Below, piece after piece: positions 18,053 through 28,097 of a stretch of DNA of 64,000 nucleotides (positions are counted from its first letter, which is position 1; each line of letters opens with the position of its first letter). Made by a program: the position numbers and the translations under genes. Below the pieces are notes generated by a model. The model worked only from the letters and a program-made list of their open reading frames with translations. It was not told the DNA's origin and searched no databases. The DNA is from CAZPXZ01 sp965221505. Lineage in GTDB: Bacteria; Pseudomonadota; Alphaproteobacteria; Rhodobacterales; CAZPXZ01. Location of the stretch: positions 1,922,001 to 1,986,000 of the forward strand of contig CBDCSI010000001.1 of the NCBI GenBank assembly GCA_965221505.1, given 5' to 3'.

Positions 18053-18667
18053 TGCCTCGCAATACTCGATCATCACCCGCAGGAGTTCGGCGGTGGAATA
18101 GACTTCGATATCCGCCGCCTAGTGTTCGCTTACCCGCTGCCGGTCGAAATACCGCTGCCGAGAATCCTCGAATTCCTTCAACACCCTTGCCGCGCCGACG
18201 ACCTCGGAATCCGACACTTACGCCAGCCGGTTCCTGATCTTCCGGACAGCGAGCCGGTAATCGCCCGCATGGGCGTGAACGTCCGACCCGGCAAGATCGC
18301 AAATGGCGGCCTGACAGCGGTAGCGCTTCTCCTCAAGGACAAGAATGACCTCTTGCGAGAGATGTCCCGCTCCGTAGTGGCGACATCCAAGATCCCGGCC
18401 GAGTTCGAGAGGCATGTTCAACCGGTAGTATTCTCCCTCCTCCCCGGCCTGACAACGGCTGAGGTCGTGATTCGAATAGCGGGAATACTGGATCAGATCC
18501 AGTATCTTGCTGATACGCGTCTCGTCGGCGTCCTTGCGTTCGCTCGCGATTCGCGGCCTCAGGCCGAAGCGTGTCAGGCAGAACAGAATGGCCTGCCGCA
18601 TTCGGTCGTATTCGTTGTCGAACGGACAATTTGCGAATACGCTTCGTTCGAGGTCGTCGCTCGACAA
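18053..18667 (-). pseudogene. Decayed TIR-like/nucleotide-binding family gene (FANCPFD motif)
   Basis: The first 149 codons, from a TTG start, encode VFANCPFDNEYDRMRQAI, LRPRIASERKDADETRI, SRYSNHDLSR and NMPLELGRDLG. This is a conserved small family often annotated as hypothetical and thought to be TIR-like. A TAA at 18218 ends the frame after KIRNRLA. Beyond it the same frame reads VSDSEVVGAARVLKEFEDS, then a TAG at 18119, then ADIEVYSTAELLRVMIEYC, which resembles the C-terminal region of longer relatives. I therefore read this as a gene broken by two in-frame stops; a functional short protein (18218-18667) is the alternative. An AGGGG site inside the preceding gene supports translation of the first part. 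Confidence 0.6.
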
Positions 18668-18673
18668 CTCCCG

Positions 18674-18898
18674 CTACCCCTTCGACGAAGCCGAGCCGTT
18701 ACTGTAGGACTCGTAATCGCGAATGAAACCGTCCGGATCGAAGATGTAGACGTCGCATCCTTGCTTGCGGGCAAGCCTTCGGGCGACCTCAATCGCTTCA
18801 CGCTGAGTAGAAAAGCGGCGCGTAACCCGTACGGATTCGGACTTTCGGACCGCCCATTGGCTGCCGCGCCTGACTACATGCTGGCTGGGTGTCACCAT
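18674..18898 (-). CDS. DUF2188 domain small protein
   Basis: 74 residues from the ATG at 18898, which has a CGGGAG site eight bases upstream. The sequence HVVRRGSQWAVRKSES, TQREAIEVARRLARKQG and VYIFDPDGFIRDYE is the DUF2188 pattern, a compact beta-alpha fold of unknown function. It ends at a TAG three codons before, and in the same frame as, the FANCPFD gene, so the two are closely coupled. Codons here are less GC-rich than in flanking metabolic genes, suggesting an acquired cassette. Confidence 0.75.
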   Translation of the reverse strand: MVTPSQHVVRRGSQWAVRKSESVRVTRRFSTQREAIEVARRLARKQGCDVYIFDPDGFIRDYESYSNGSASSKG

Positions 18899-19947
18899 CG
18901 CCAATACTCCCGTTCGCTCCGTGGGCGCAGTTTACGCCGGTCCGATCGGTTGTCATGCCGAGAATTTCGCCAGTCGATGAGCCGTTTCGGGTATCCGATA
19001 CCCGGGAGGACGGCCCAGCCGAATCGGACGATTGAAGCATAGGCCAGTCGGAACGGCGTTCGACAAGCGTCGCGTGTGCAGTCGACTGCCATGCTGTGGA
19101 AGCCGCGGCCAGACCCTCTCCGGGCCTTTCGTCTCTTCACACGCTTCTGTCGATGGCTATACCGCCCGTATCTCGCAAGTCCCGCGTCCGGTCCCGCTCA
19201 TCGACGATTCTCGTATGACATTGACGCCAGACGCCTGACGCGTCTACACGGCGGCGTCGCCGATGCGCACCGGGACGATCCCTGCCATGGAACTCCTTCA
19301 TCCGAGATCGCGAATGTAGGCCCTATGCGCCTGGGCTGCCTAGAATACCTGCGATTCCCGGGCCGTTTTCCACAACCGCCAACAGGTTGGCATGCGAGAC
19401 CGCAGGCTGCAGGGAGACTCCGCACGGAGACCCGGCCGACCTGCCCGCAGCTTCGGTTTCATTGCGCTTCGCAGTTGCTCACCGTTCTTCCCTGCTCCGA
19501 ACGGCAACCGGATGTATTGCCGCCAGTCCGTTCCTCAACGACCGAACGATCGGCTTGGACCCATGCCTGGAGGTGTAGCTGTCGAACCGGGTCGCCGATG
19601 ACGTGCCTGCCAGCGGTACCCCACAGCTCCGGAAGCATCGGCGCGTTGGCTTGCGAATGCGCATCCGTTCGGGAGTGTGTCGAACCGCCGAGTCACCGGC
19701 GTCATACCGCATCCGTGTCTCTACGTAGGCGTAGCCGGAATTGGGGACGGGATTCGATCCGGAACAGGGTCGCGGAAACCCAGGAGCCTCTTCCTGGCCG
19801 GGACGGTCGGGTGCCGCGATATCGGGGTCGCCAACCTTCACAGTCCTCCTTCACCAGCGATTCCGATAGTTCCTCCATTGTTGAACGGGAGGGGGCAAGA
19901 CGGTATGGGAAGGCACCGGCCAATCGTTCCAGTGCAGAGGATCGCCG
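18899..19947. other. 1-kb region upstream of cobW without a gene
   Basis: 1,049 bases with no supportable gene. Frames that run through it have chance composition and no conserved motif. I looked for a cobalamin riboswitch before cobW and did not find the conserved B12 box or the other core segments. The region may hold remnants of the neighbouring decayed cassette and the cobW promoter. Confidence 0.45.
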
Positions 19948-21030
19948 ATGGGCGCCAGAATTCCCTCGACCGTCGTGACCGGGTTTCTCGGCGCCGGCAA
20001 GACCACCCTCCTTCGCCATCTGCTGTCGCACGCGGAAGGGCGGCGAATTGCCGTGATCGTGAACGAATTCGGGGAGCTCGGCGTCGACGGCGAAGTCCTT
20101 CGGGGATGCGGGATCGAGGCCTGCGAGGACGACGGCGACGTGGTGGAGCTGGCCAACGGCTGTATCTGCTGCACCGTGGCGGACGAGTTTCTTCCGGCGA
20201 TGGAGCGCATTCTGGATCGGGATCCGCCCCCGGACCACATCGTGATCGAGACTTCGGGGCTGGCGCTTCCGCAACCGCTGGTGCGCGCCTTCAACTGGCC
20301 CGACATCCGCAATCGCGTGACCGTCGACGCGGTCGTCGCGCTAGCCGACGCCGCGGCGCTCGCTTCCGGCAGGGTTGCGGAGGACGAGCGCGAACTGGAG
20401 GAGCGCCGACGCGCGGACGAATTCCTGGATCACGACACGCCGCTCGGAGAGCTCTTCGAGGACCAGCTGGCGAGCGCCGATCTGGTGCTCCTGAACAAGA
20501 TCGATCTGGTGTCGGAGGAGGGACTCCGCCGGCTGGCTGGGGAACTGGAACAGCGCCTGCGCCAGGGCGCGCGGGTCATTCGCTCCAGACACTGCCGCGT
20601 TCCGCTGGAGGCCGTCTTCGGCCTGGACGCCCGAGCGGAAGCCGACCTCGACTCGCGCCGGGAACGGCACCACCACCATGACGACCCCGAGGATCATGGG
20701 GAAGACGGTATGCCTGGCGAAGGTGCGGACCAAGACCACGGGCACGACGAGTTCGTCAGCTTCTCGGTCGCTGTGCCGCAGGTCGCCGATCCGGATGTCC
20801 TCGCCGAACGGATCCGAACCGCCATGAAACGCTTCGAGATCTATCGCGTGAAGGGAGTCGGCAGCGTGGCCGGCCGGCCGCTTCGGGCCGTGTTTCAGGC
20901 CGCCGGCCCGCGGTCCGAGTATTATTTCGACCGGGCGCTGCAGAAAGACGAAACCGGCGGGGTCGATCTCGTCGTGATCGGGCGGGCAGGACTCGACCGG
21001 AGCGACGTGGCCCGGGTACTGGCGCCCTGA
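19948..21030 (+). CDS. cobW: CobW-family GTP-dependent metallochaperone
   Basis: 360 residues. Walker A GFLGAGKTT at residues 12-20, the metal-binding CICC motif in ANGCICCTV near residue 72, the base-recognition motif NKID, and a C-terminal CobW domain (FEIYRVKGV). Between the domains is a metal-binding-type linker with HHHH and HGHD. CobW proteins deliver a metal, cobalt in this context, to the cobaltochelatase. The stop and the cobN start share a base (TGATG), and the operon with cobN and cobO strongly supports the assignment. Confidence 0.93.
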   Translation: MGARIPSTVVTGFLGAGKTTLLRHLLSHAEGRRIAVIVNEFGELGVDGEVLRGCGIEACEDDGDVVELANGCICCTVADEFLPAMERILDRDPPPDHIVIETSGLALPQPLVRAFNWPDIRNRVTVDAVVALADAAALASGRVAEDERELEERRRADEFLDHDTPLGELFEDQLASADLVLLNKIDLVSEEGLRRLAGELEQRLRQGARVIRSRHCRVPLEAVFGLDARAEADLDSRRERHHHHDDPEDHGEDGMPGEGADQDHGHDEFVSFSVAVPQVADPDVLAERIRTAMKRFEIYRVKGVGSVAGRPLRAVFQAAGPRSEYYFDRALQKDETGGVDLVVIGRAGLDRSDVARVLAP

Positions 21031-24000
21031 TGCATCTTCTGGCCGCCCAGGCGGGTGCGCCCATCGAGTCGGGAGAGCCGGTAGACCTCGGCCAGGAGCC
21101 TGCGGACATCGTCGTATTGTCGGCGGCGGATACCGAGCTCGCAGCGCTCTCGGATACGTATCGGCGCCTCAGGGAGGCGCCGGGATTTGCCGGAACTTCC
21201 CTCCGGCTGGCCAATCTGCTGAACTTCCAGCATCCGTTCACCGTCGATCGTTACCTCGACCGGACGGCGACGCGGTCCCGTCTGGTCGTCGCCCGGATTC
21301 TCGGGGGGCATGCCTACTGGAGCTACGGACTCGAGCAATTCTCCGAGCGCCTCCAGGCGTCCGGCGTTCCGTTTGCCGCGCTTCCCGGCGACGACAAGCC
21401 GGATGCCACGCTGGCGCAGTTCTCCAGCCTGCCGGAATCCCACCGGGAGGCGCTCTGGAGATATCTGCTCGAAGGCGGTCCCGAGAATTTCGATTCCTTC
21501 CTGCGCTACGCAAGATCGGTGCTCGACTCCTCGTCTCCGCCGCCGCCGGCACGAGCGCTCCTTCGCGCCGGCGTCTACTGTCCCGGTCTCGGACCGTCGG
21601 ATCTCGACTCGCTGCGGCAGAGACGATGGAAGCCGGATCGACCCGTCGCAGCGCTCGTCTTCTATCGAGCCCTGCTGCAGGGCAGCGACCTCCAGCCCAT
21701 CGACGCCGTAACGGACGCGCTGCAGGAGCGGGGCGTCAATCCGCTGCCGATCTACGTCGCCTCGCTGAAGGACCCGGTCTCCGCGGCGACCGTGGAGCGG
21801 CTGTTCGAGGAGGCGCCGCCGGGCGTCGTCCTGAACGCGACCAGCTTCGCGGTCTCGGAGCCCCAGTCCCGGATCGGCGAGAGCGGCCACACGCCGCTGG
21901 ATGCCGGCGGGGCGCCGGTCTTGCAGGTCACGCTCGCGGGAACCCGCCGGGAAGACTGGGAGGCGGGACTGAACGGTCTCTCTCCCCGGGATATCGCCAT
22001 GGGCGTGGCGCTCCCTGAAATCGACGGCCGCATCTACGCCCGCGCCGTGAGTTTCAAGCGCGAGTCGTATCGGGACGAGCACTGCCAGTGTCCGATCGCC
22101 CGGCACGAAGCCGTTCCGGACCGCGTCGACTTTGCCGCGGACCTGGCGCATGGCTGGCTGCGCCTCGCCGAGACCCCCGTCGCCGACCGTAGGGCGGCGT
22201 TGGTTCTGGCGAATTACCCGAATCGCGACGGCCGCCTCGCCAACGGCGTCGGCCTCGACACCCCGGCTTCCGCCCTGGTCGCGCTCGAAACCCTTGCGGA
22301 GGCCGGCTGGCGCGTGAACGGCGCGCCGGAAAGCGCGAAGGAACTCATGGACCGGATCCTCTCGGGCCCGACAAACTGGCTCCCCGATCGCGCCTCGCGC
22401 CAGGGGGGAGAGCGCCTGGACCTTGCGGACTACCGGAAGTGGTTCGAGCGCATGCCGGAGCCGACCCGGCAGGCGGTGACGGAGCGTTGGGGGCCGCCCG
22501 AGGACGATCCCTTCGTCGACGGGCGCGGCTTCGCGTTGTCGCTGCATCGTTTCGGAAACGTCTCGCTCGGCATCCAGCCCGCCCGCGGATACAACGTCGA
22601 TCCGAAGGAAACCTACCACTCGCCCGATCTGCCGCCGCCGCACAACTACCTCGCCTTCTATTTCTGGCTCCGGCACGAATTCGGCGTCCACGCCGTCGTC
22701 CATCTCGGCAAGCACGGCAATCTCGAATGGCTGCCGGGCAAGTCCGTGGCGCTCTCCCGATCCTGCTTTCCGGAGGCGGCGCTAGGGCCGATCCCGCATG
22801 TCTATCCGTTCATCGTCAACGATCCGGGCGAGGGGACCCAGGCCAAGCGCCGCGCCCAGGCCGTCATCGTCGATCATCTCACTCCGCCTCTCGCGCGCGC
22901 CGAGACGTACGGCGAGCTCCGGGACCTCGAACGGCTGATGGACGAGTATTACCTCGCGTCCGAGGGCGATCCGAAGCGGGCCAAATTCCTGGCCAGACAG
23001 ATTCTCGAACGCGCCCGGGACAGCAGGCTGGATCTCGACGCCGGCCTGGTGCCCGAGCGGAACGCTCGGATTCAACTTCAACAGATTGACGCATTCCTTT
23101 GCGAAATCAAGGAAAGTCGGATACGCGACGGCCTGCACGTGTTCGGCCGGGCGCCGACCGGGCCGCTTCGCAACGCGCTCGTCGCCTCGCTCGCGATCGT
23201 GCCTCGGGGCAGGGGCGCCGGCCGCGACGAGTCGATCCTGCGGGCGCTCGGCGAGGATCTCGGAATCGTCGACGAGGCGTTCGACCCGCTCGACTGCGCG
23301 TTCGAGGCTCCCTGGACGGGACCGCGGCCGGACGCCCTGACAGCGGTTTCGGACGAGCTCTGGCGCAGCTGCGGCGATACCGTGGAGCGGTTGGAGTTGC
23401 TTGCCGCCCGGCTGGCGGACGGCGTGACGGAGCCGGAGCCCGGCTGGAGCGCGACCGCCCCCGTCGTCGACGAGATGCGCAACGCGCTCGGGCCGGCGAT
23501 CGACGCCTGCGGCAAGGCGGAACGCGAAGGACTCCGTCTCGCGCTCGAGGGCCGGCATGTCCGGCCCGGCCCGTCCGGCGCGCCGTCCCGCGGCCGACTC
23601 GACGTCCTGCCGACGGGGCGCAACTTCTATTCCCTGGATTCCCGATCCCTCCCGACCCCCGCGGCGTGGACGCTCGGGTTCCGTTCCGCCTCGCTGCTCG
23701 TCGAGCGATACGCCCAGGACCACGGTCGGTTTCCGACGGCGTTGACCCTCTCGATGTGGGGAACGGCGAACATGCGAACCGGCGGAGACGACATTGCGCA
23801 GGCGCTCGCGCTCATGGGCGTGCGCCCGGTGTGGGATACCCGTTCCGCGCGCGTCACCGGCTTCGAGGTGCTCCCGGCCAGCGTTCTGGATCGGCCTCGC
23901 GTGGACGTTACCGTCCGGGTTTCCGGCTTCTTTCGCGACGCGTTTCCGGCCCAGATCGAGTTGATGGACCGTGCGGCGCGCACGGTCATGTCGCTCGACG

Positions 24001-24776
24001 AGCCGGCGGACACGAACCCGGCGGCAGAGCGATTTCGGAGCGAAGCGTCGGAGGTCGGCGACGCCAGTGCGGGCGCCCGCGTATTCGGCTCACGCCCCGG
24101 CGCCTACGGAGCCGGACTGCAGGCGCTGATCGACGAGCGCATCTGGACCGGGACGTCCGACCTCGCCGAGGCGTATCTGGAGTGGGGCGGTTACGCCTAC
24201 GGCGAGCGGCGCTACGGCCAGCCGGACCGTCCGGCGCTGGAGACGCGGCTGCGGCAAAGCGAAGGGGTGGTGCACAATCAGGACAACCGCGAGCACGACC
24301 TGCTCGATTCGGACGACTACTACCAGTTCGAGGGCGGCGCGACGGCTGCGATCACCTGGCTCTCTGGATCCCGGCCGCCGGTGTATCACAACGACCACTC
24401 GCGGCCTGAACGGCCGGTGATTCGCACCCTGGAGGAGGAAATCGGCCGCGTGATGCGGGCCCGGGTCGTGAACCCGAAGTGGATCGCAGGGGTCATGCGA
24501 CACGGCTACCGCGGAGCGGCGGAGATCGCCGCCACGGTCGACTACCTCTTCGCCTTCGCCGCCACGACGGGGGCGGTGAAGCCGCACCACTTCGATTTGG
24601 TGTACCGTACCTTCGTCGAGGATCCAGAGTGCGCTGGGTTCATCGAAGAGAACAACCCGGCGGCGCTCTCGGAGATTCGACAGCGTCTTCGAGAGGCGAT
24701 CGAACGGGACATGTGGCAGCCGCGATCGAACTCCGCCCGCGCGGCGCTGGAGGCAGAGACGGGAGGGACGACATGA
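21030..24776 (+). CDS. cobN: Cobaltochelatase subunit CobN
   Basis: 1,248 residues, the normal size for CobN. Conserved segments include GYNVDPKETYHSPDLPPPHNY (split here as the Pro-rich DLPPPHNY), the metal-insertion region FGVHAVVHLGKHGNLEWLPGK near residue 560, LPTGRNFYSLD near residue 870 and the late LDSDDYYQFEGG near 1090. It is the large subunit of the aerobic ATP-dependent chelatase that inserts cobalt into hydrogenobyrinic acid diamide, together with CobS and CobT, which are not in this window. Start overlaps cobW by one base; stop overlaps cobO by four (ATGA). Confidence 0.95.
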   Translation: MHLLAAQAGAPIESGEPVDLGQEPADIVVLSAADTELAALSDTYRRLREAPGFAGTSLRLANLLNFQHPFTVDRYLDRTATRSRLVVARILGGHAYWSYGLEQFSERLQASGVPFAALPGDDKPDATLAQFSSLPESHREALWRYLLEGGPENFDSFLRYARSVLDSSSPPPPARALLRAGVYCPGLGPSDLDSLRQRRWKPDRPVAALVFYRALLQGSDLQPIDAVTDALQERGVNPLPIYVASLKDPVSAATVERLFEEAPPGVVLNATSFAVSEPQSRIGESGHTPLDAGGAPVLQVTLAGTRREDWEAGLNGLSPRDIAMGVALPEIDGRIYARAVSFKRESYRDEHCQCPIARHEAVPDRVDFAADLAHGWLRLAETPVADRRAALVLANYPNRDGRLANGVGLDTPASALVALETLAEAGWRVNGAPESAKELMDRILSGPTNWLPDRASRQGGERLDLADYRKWFERMPEPTRQAVTERWGPPEDDPFVDGRGFALSLHRFGNVSLGIQPARGYNVDPKETYHSPDLPPPHNYLAFYFWLRHEFGVHAVVHLGKHGNLEWLPGKSVALSRSCFPEAALGPIPHVYPFIVNDPGEGTQAKRRAQAVIVDHLTPPLARAETYGELRDLERLMDEYYLASEGDPKRAKFLARQILERARDSRLDLDAGLVPERNARIQLQQIDAFLCEIKESRIRDGLHVFGRAPTGPLRNALVASLAIVPRGRGAGRDESILRALGEDLGIVDEAFDPLDCAFEAPWTGPRPDALTAVSDELWRSCGDTVERLELLAARLADGVTEPEPGWSATAPVVDEMRNALGPAIDACGKAEREGLRLALEGRHVRPGPSGAPSRGRLDVLPTGRNFYSLDSRSLPTPAAWTLGFRSASLLVERYAQDHGRFPTALTLSMWGTANMRTGGDDIAQALALMGVRPVWDTRSARVTGFEVLPASVLDRPRVDVTVRVSGFFRDAFPAQIELMDRAARTVMSLDEPADTNPAAERFRSEASEVGDASAGARVFGSRPGAYGAGLQALIDERIWTGTSDLAEAYLEWGGYAYGERRYGQPDRPALETRLRQSEGVVHNQDNREHDLLDSDDYYQFEGGATAAITWLSGSRPPVYHNDHSRPERPVIRTLEEEIGRVMRARVVNPKWIAGVMRHGYRGAAEIAATVDYLFAFAATTGAVKPHHFDLVYRTFVEDPECAGFIEENNPAALSEIRQRLREAIERDMWQPRSNSARAALEAETGGTT

Positions 24777-25387
24777 CGAGCGAGGAGGAACTCCGCCGGC
24801 ACAGCGAGAAGATGGCGCGCAAGAAAGCCGCCCGGGACCGGATCATGGAGACCAAGACCGAGACGCGGGGCCTGGTCATCGTCCACACCGGCAAGGGCAA
24901 GGGCAAGTCGTCCGCGGCGTTCGGGATGATCCTCCGGCATATCGCCCACGGCATGCCCTGCGCGGTCGTGCAATTCATCAAGGGCGGCATGGAATCCGGC
25001 GAGAAGCGGCTCCTGACCGAATCCTATTCGGACATATGCGAGTTTCACGCGATGGGGGAGGGGTTCACCTGGGAGACCCAGGACCGCTCCCGCGACACGG
25101 AAATGGCGGTGGCGGCCTGGGAGAAGGCCAAGTCGCTGATTCGCGACGAGCGGAACCGCATGGTCGTCCTCGACGAGATCAACATCGCCCTCCGATACGG
25201 GTATCTCGACGTCGAGTCCGTGATTGGCTTCCTGAAGGAGGAGAAGCCGCCGATGACCCATGTCGTGTTGACCGGACGGAACGCACATCCGGACCTCGTC
25301 GAACTGGCCGACCTCGCGACGGAAATGACGCTGCTGAAGCATCCGTTCCGCTCCGGCGTCAAGGCCCAGCCGGGGGTGGAGTTCTAG
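24773..25387 (+). CDS. cobO: Cob(I)yrinic acid a,c-diamide adenosyltransferase
   Basis: 204 residues. The P-loop HTGKGKGKSSAAFG near residues 41-54 and the VVLDEINIALRYGYL segment are diagnostic for the CobO/CobA/BtuR family, which transfers the adenosyl group of ATP to the corrinoid cobalt. The ATG overlaps the cobN stop by four bases. It completes a cobW-cobN-cobO operon for late corrin-ring steps. Confidence 0.95.
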   Translation: MTSEEELRRHSEKMARKKAARDRIMETKTETRGLVIVHTGKGKGKSSAAFGMILRHIAHGMPCAVVQFIKGGMESGEKRLLTESYSDICEFHAMGEGFTWETQDRSRDTEMAVAAWEKAKSLIRDERNRMVVLDEINIALRYGYLDVESVIGFLKEEKPPMTHVVLTGRNAHPDLVELADLATEMTLLKHPFRSGVKAQPGVEF

Positions 25388-25883
25388 CCGGCTAGGTTAT
25401 AACGCGCTGGCGCTTCGAACGGTCCGGTCACCACTCGTCGGGGGTCTGACCCTACCCACGGACGCCGATCGCTGAATTCCTGCTTGCTGCAGGGAAATGT
25501 CCACAACGGGAGCCTGTGCGATGGCCAAGGAACCCACCATGTCCCCGGTGAAGCGCGCCATCGAAAAGGCCCGTAAGGAAGGTGGACCAATTCCGCCGCC
25601 GTACCCGGTCAAACCCCTGCCGCCTCCGCCGCCCCCGCCACTGCCGCGACGCCAGGCGACGGACAGATTCGTGCCGCCCCTCGAAGGACGCTGTCGCTGC
25701 CGTTATCCCGGTAGAGATTGACGAATTGCTCTCGACGAGGATTCCGGCGATTCGGTTCGACCGGACGGTCGAATTCCGCCTCCGGCCGCGCATTTCCCCA
25801 GAACGACAGCAACCTTCCTGCCGCAAGCGGTGCGCTCCGTCGACTGCCCCGCGAAATCGCAATCCCGAAACGCCTGGCTCGGC
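25388..25883. other. Intergenic region between convergent cobO and parE
   Basis: 496 bases between convergent genes. It contains one possible small proline-rich reading frame (25521-25721, listed separately) and no other supportable feature; no hairpin with a T run was found for either flanking gene. Confidence 0.4.
25521..25721 (+). CDS. Possible small proline-rich protein
   Basis: 66 codons from an ATG with GGGAG eight bases upstream. It encodes a charged start (SPVKRAIEKARKEGG) followed by a run of prolines (PLPPPPPPPLP). I recognise no family. The lysine-rich helix and decent ribosome binding site argue for a real gene; the position in a convergent intergenic gap and short length argue against. 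Confidence 0.25.
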   Translation: MAKEPTMSPVKRAIEKARKEGGPIPPPYPVKPLPPPPPPPLPRRQATDRFVPPLEGRCRCRYPGRD

Positions 25884-27869
25884 TCACCCCTCCAGGTCGG
25901 GCGCGAACTGCGCGTTGTCCTGAATATACCGGTAGCGCTCTTCGGCCTTGCGTCCCATGAGCCGGGATACGATCTGCTTCGTCTCCGAGCCGAAGTCGTC
26001 CCGAACCCGGATCCGCACCAGGTTGCGGGTCTCCGGGCTCATCGCCGTCTCCCGCAATTGGGACGGCATCATCTCGCCCAACCCCTTGAACCGGCTGATG
26101 GACACTTTCTCTTTCCCCGAGAACCGGGTCTCGAGCAGCGCGTCCCGGTGCGCGTCGTCGCGCGCGTAGCAAACCGTATCCCCCGCCGCCAGCCGATAGA
26201 GCGGCGGATTGGCGACGTAGAGATGCCCGTTGGCGACCAGATCCGGCGTCTGGGTGTAGAAGAACGTCATCAGCAGCGACGCGATATGCGCGCCGTCCAC
26301 GTCCGCGTCCGTCAGGATGACCACGCGGTCGTAGCGCAGGTCCTCGTCGCGGTATCCGCTTCCGGTGCGAACGCCCAGCGCCTGCAGCAGGTCCTGCAAC
26401 TCCCGATTGGCGCGCATGCGGTCGCTGCTCGCGGTCGCAACGTTCAGGATCTTGCCCCGAAGCGGCAGGATCGCCTGCGTATTGCGGTCCCGCGCCTGCT
26501 TGGCGGAACCCCCGGCCGAATCGCCCTCGACCAGAAAGATCTCGGTGCCGGCGCGGCGGTTGCTGCTGCAATCCGCCAGCTTGCCGGGGAGCCGAAGGTT
26601 CCGGGTCGCGCTCTTGCGCTTCGTGTCGCGCTCCTGACGCTGGCGAATGCGCTGCTCGGAGACCTCCATGACATGGGCGAATATCCGGTTCGCGGTCGAC
26701 GGGTCCCCGCCGAGCCAACTGTCGAACCGGTCCCGAATCGCGCCGTCGACCCATTTCTGGACTTCGGCGTTGCCCAACCGTTCCTTGGTCTGTCCGGCAA
26801 ACTCCGGACTCGGCACGAACACCGACAACACGGCCGAGGTGCAGGAGAGAATGTCCTCCGACGTGATCTGGGCGGTCCGCTTCTTGCCCAGGAGGTCGCC
26901 GTAAGCGCGCAGTCCCTTGCGAAGCGCGTCGCGCATGCCGGCAACGTGAGTGCCGCCGTCGGCGGTCGCGATTCCGTTGACGTAGGACGCGATTCCCGGA
27001 TCGCGGCCCGGCGCCCAGGCGATCGCCCACTCGACCGAGCCTTTCTCCGGCCCGGCGAGATCCGCCTTGCCGCTGAAGGGCGCCTCGCAGAGCGTCTCCG
27101 CCCCCGCCAGTTCCGCCGTCAGGAAATCGCGAAGCCCGTTCGAGAACTGAAAACTGTCCCGCTCGGGCACGTCCGGGCAGGCGACAAGGCGCTCCGGCGC
27201 GCATTCCCACGACACCTCGACCTGGCGGAAGAGATACGCCTTCGACCGGGCCATCCGGTAGAGGCGCGCGGGGTCGAACGCGGCCGTGCGTCCGAAGATT
27301 TTCGAATCCGGCAGGAATCGGACCGAGGTGCCCCGGCGATTGTGGACCGCGCCGCAAGCCTCGAGCCCGCCCCGGACTTCGCCGCGCTCGCAGCGCATCC
27401 GGTGGTGCCGGCGGTCCCGCCAGATTTCGACCTCGAGCCACTCCGAGAGCGCGTTGACGACGGAGACCCCGACGCCGTGCAGCCCGCCGGAGTTCAGATA
27501 GGCGCCGTCCTCGCCGCGGCGGAACTTGCCCCCCGCATGCAACGTCGTCAGGACGACTTCTACCGCCGACTTGTCCGGGTAGCGCGGGTGCCGGTCCACG
27601 GGAATGCCGCGCCCGTCGTCGCGGACCTCGAGCGAGCCGTCCGCATGCAGCTTCACCTCGATTCGGGAGGCGAAGCCTGCCACCACCTCGTCGACGGCGT
27701 TGTCCAGGATCTCCGCCGCAAGATGATGCAGCGCGCGCGAATCGCGCCCGCCGACATACATGCCCGGATTGCGTCGGACGGGTTCGAGACCCTCGAGTAC
27801 GTCGATATCCCGCGCGTCATACTGGGCGCGACCGTTTCCCCGGACGGTCGCCGCGGATTTTCTGCTCAT
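25884..27869 (-). CDS. parE: DNA topoisomerase IV subunit B
   Basis: 661 residues. GHKL ATPase motifs EILDNAVDEV and DDGRGIPVD, then GLHGVGVSVVNALS; the TOPRIM signature EGDSAGGSAKQARDR is near residue 445 with the DADVDGAH metal site near 525. Length and the RNTQAILPLRGKILNVA segment fit ParE rather than the longer GyrB. With ParC it decatenates daughter chromosomes. AGGTGG precedes the ATG. It is transcribed toward cobO, separate from the upstream dddP-like gene by 228 bases. Confidence 0.93.
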   Translation of the reverse strand: MSRKSAATVRGNGRAQYDARDIDVLEGLEPVRRNPGMYVGGRDSRALHHLAAEILDNAVDEVVAGFASRIEVKLHADGSLEVRDDGRGIPVDRHPRYPDKSAVEVVLTTLHAGGKFRRGEDGAYLNSGGLHGVGVSVVNALSEWLEVEIWRDRRHHRMRCERGEVRGGLEACGAVHNRRGTSVRFLPDSKIFGRTAAFDPARLYRMARSKAYLFRQVEVSWECAPERLVACPDVPERDSFQFSNGLRDFLTAELAGAETLCEAPFSGKADLAGPEKGSVEWAIAWAPGRDPGIASYVNGIATADGGTHVAGMRDALRKGLRAYGDLLGKKRTAQITSEDILSCTSAVLSVFVPSPEFAGQTKERLGNAEVQKWVDGAIRDRFDSWLGGDPSTANRIFAHVMEVSEQRIRQRQERDTKRKSATRNLRLPGKLADCSSNRRAGTEIFLVEGDSAGGSAKQARDRNTQAILPLRGKILNVATASSDRMRANRELQDLLQALGVRTGSGYRDEDLRYDRVVILTDADVDGAHIASLLMTFFYTQTPDLVANGHLYVANPPLYRLAAGDTVCYARDDAHRDALLETRFSGKEKVSISRFKGLGEMMPSQLRETAMSPETRNLVRIRVRDDFGSETKQIVSRLMGRKAEERYRYIQDNAQFAPDLEG

Positions 27870-28097
27870 CGAACCACCTGTTGTCCGGTGTGTTTCCAGC
27901 CTCGCGAACCATCATACTTGCGGCAGCCGTTCCGGCAAGCGGGAGGGCGGCGGCGCACGCTCTCGCGCAAAGCGGAAGGGGGCGATTCGTCGGCCGGGCG
28001 GCGTCCCGCGACCGGTGCGGACCGGTCTGCGCCGCCGAAGCCGGGAGACAGGCGGAGTACGAACCTCGGGGCAGGCGCAGCCCTCCGCCCGGCTCGC

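Noticed and set aside
18899..19947. Long plus-strand open frame 19076-19978 and smaller minus-strand frames
   Set aside because: Composition is that of chance frames in GC-rich DNA (Arg, Ser, Pro rich), no domain, and it overlaps the start of cobW.
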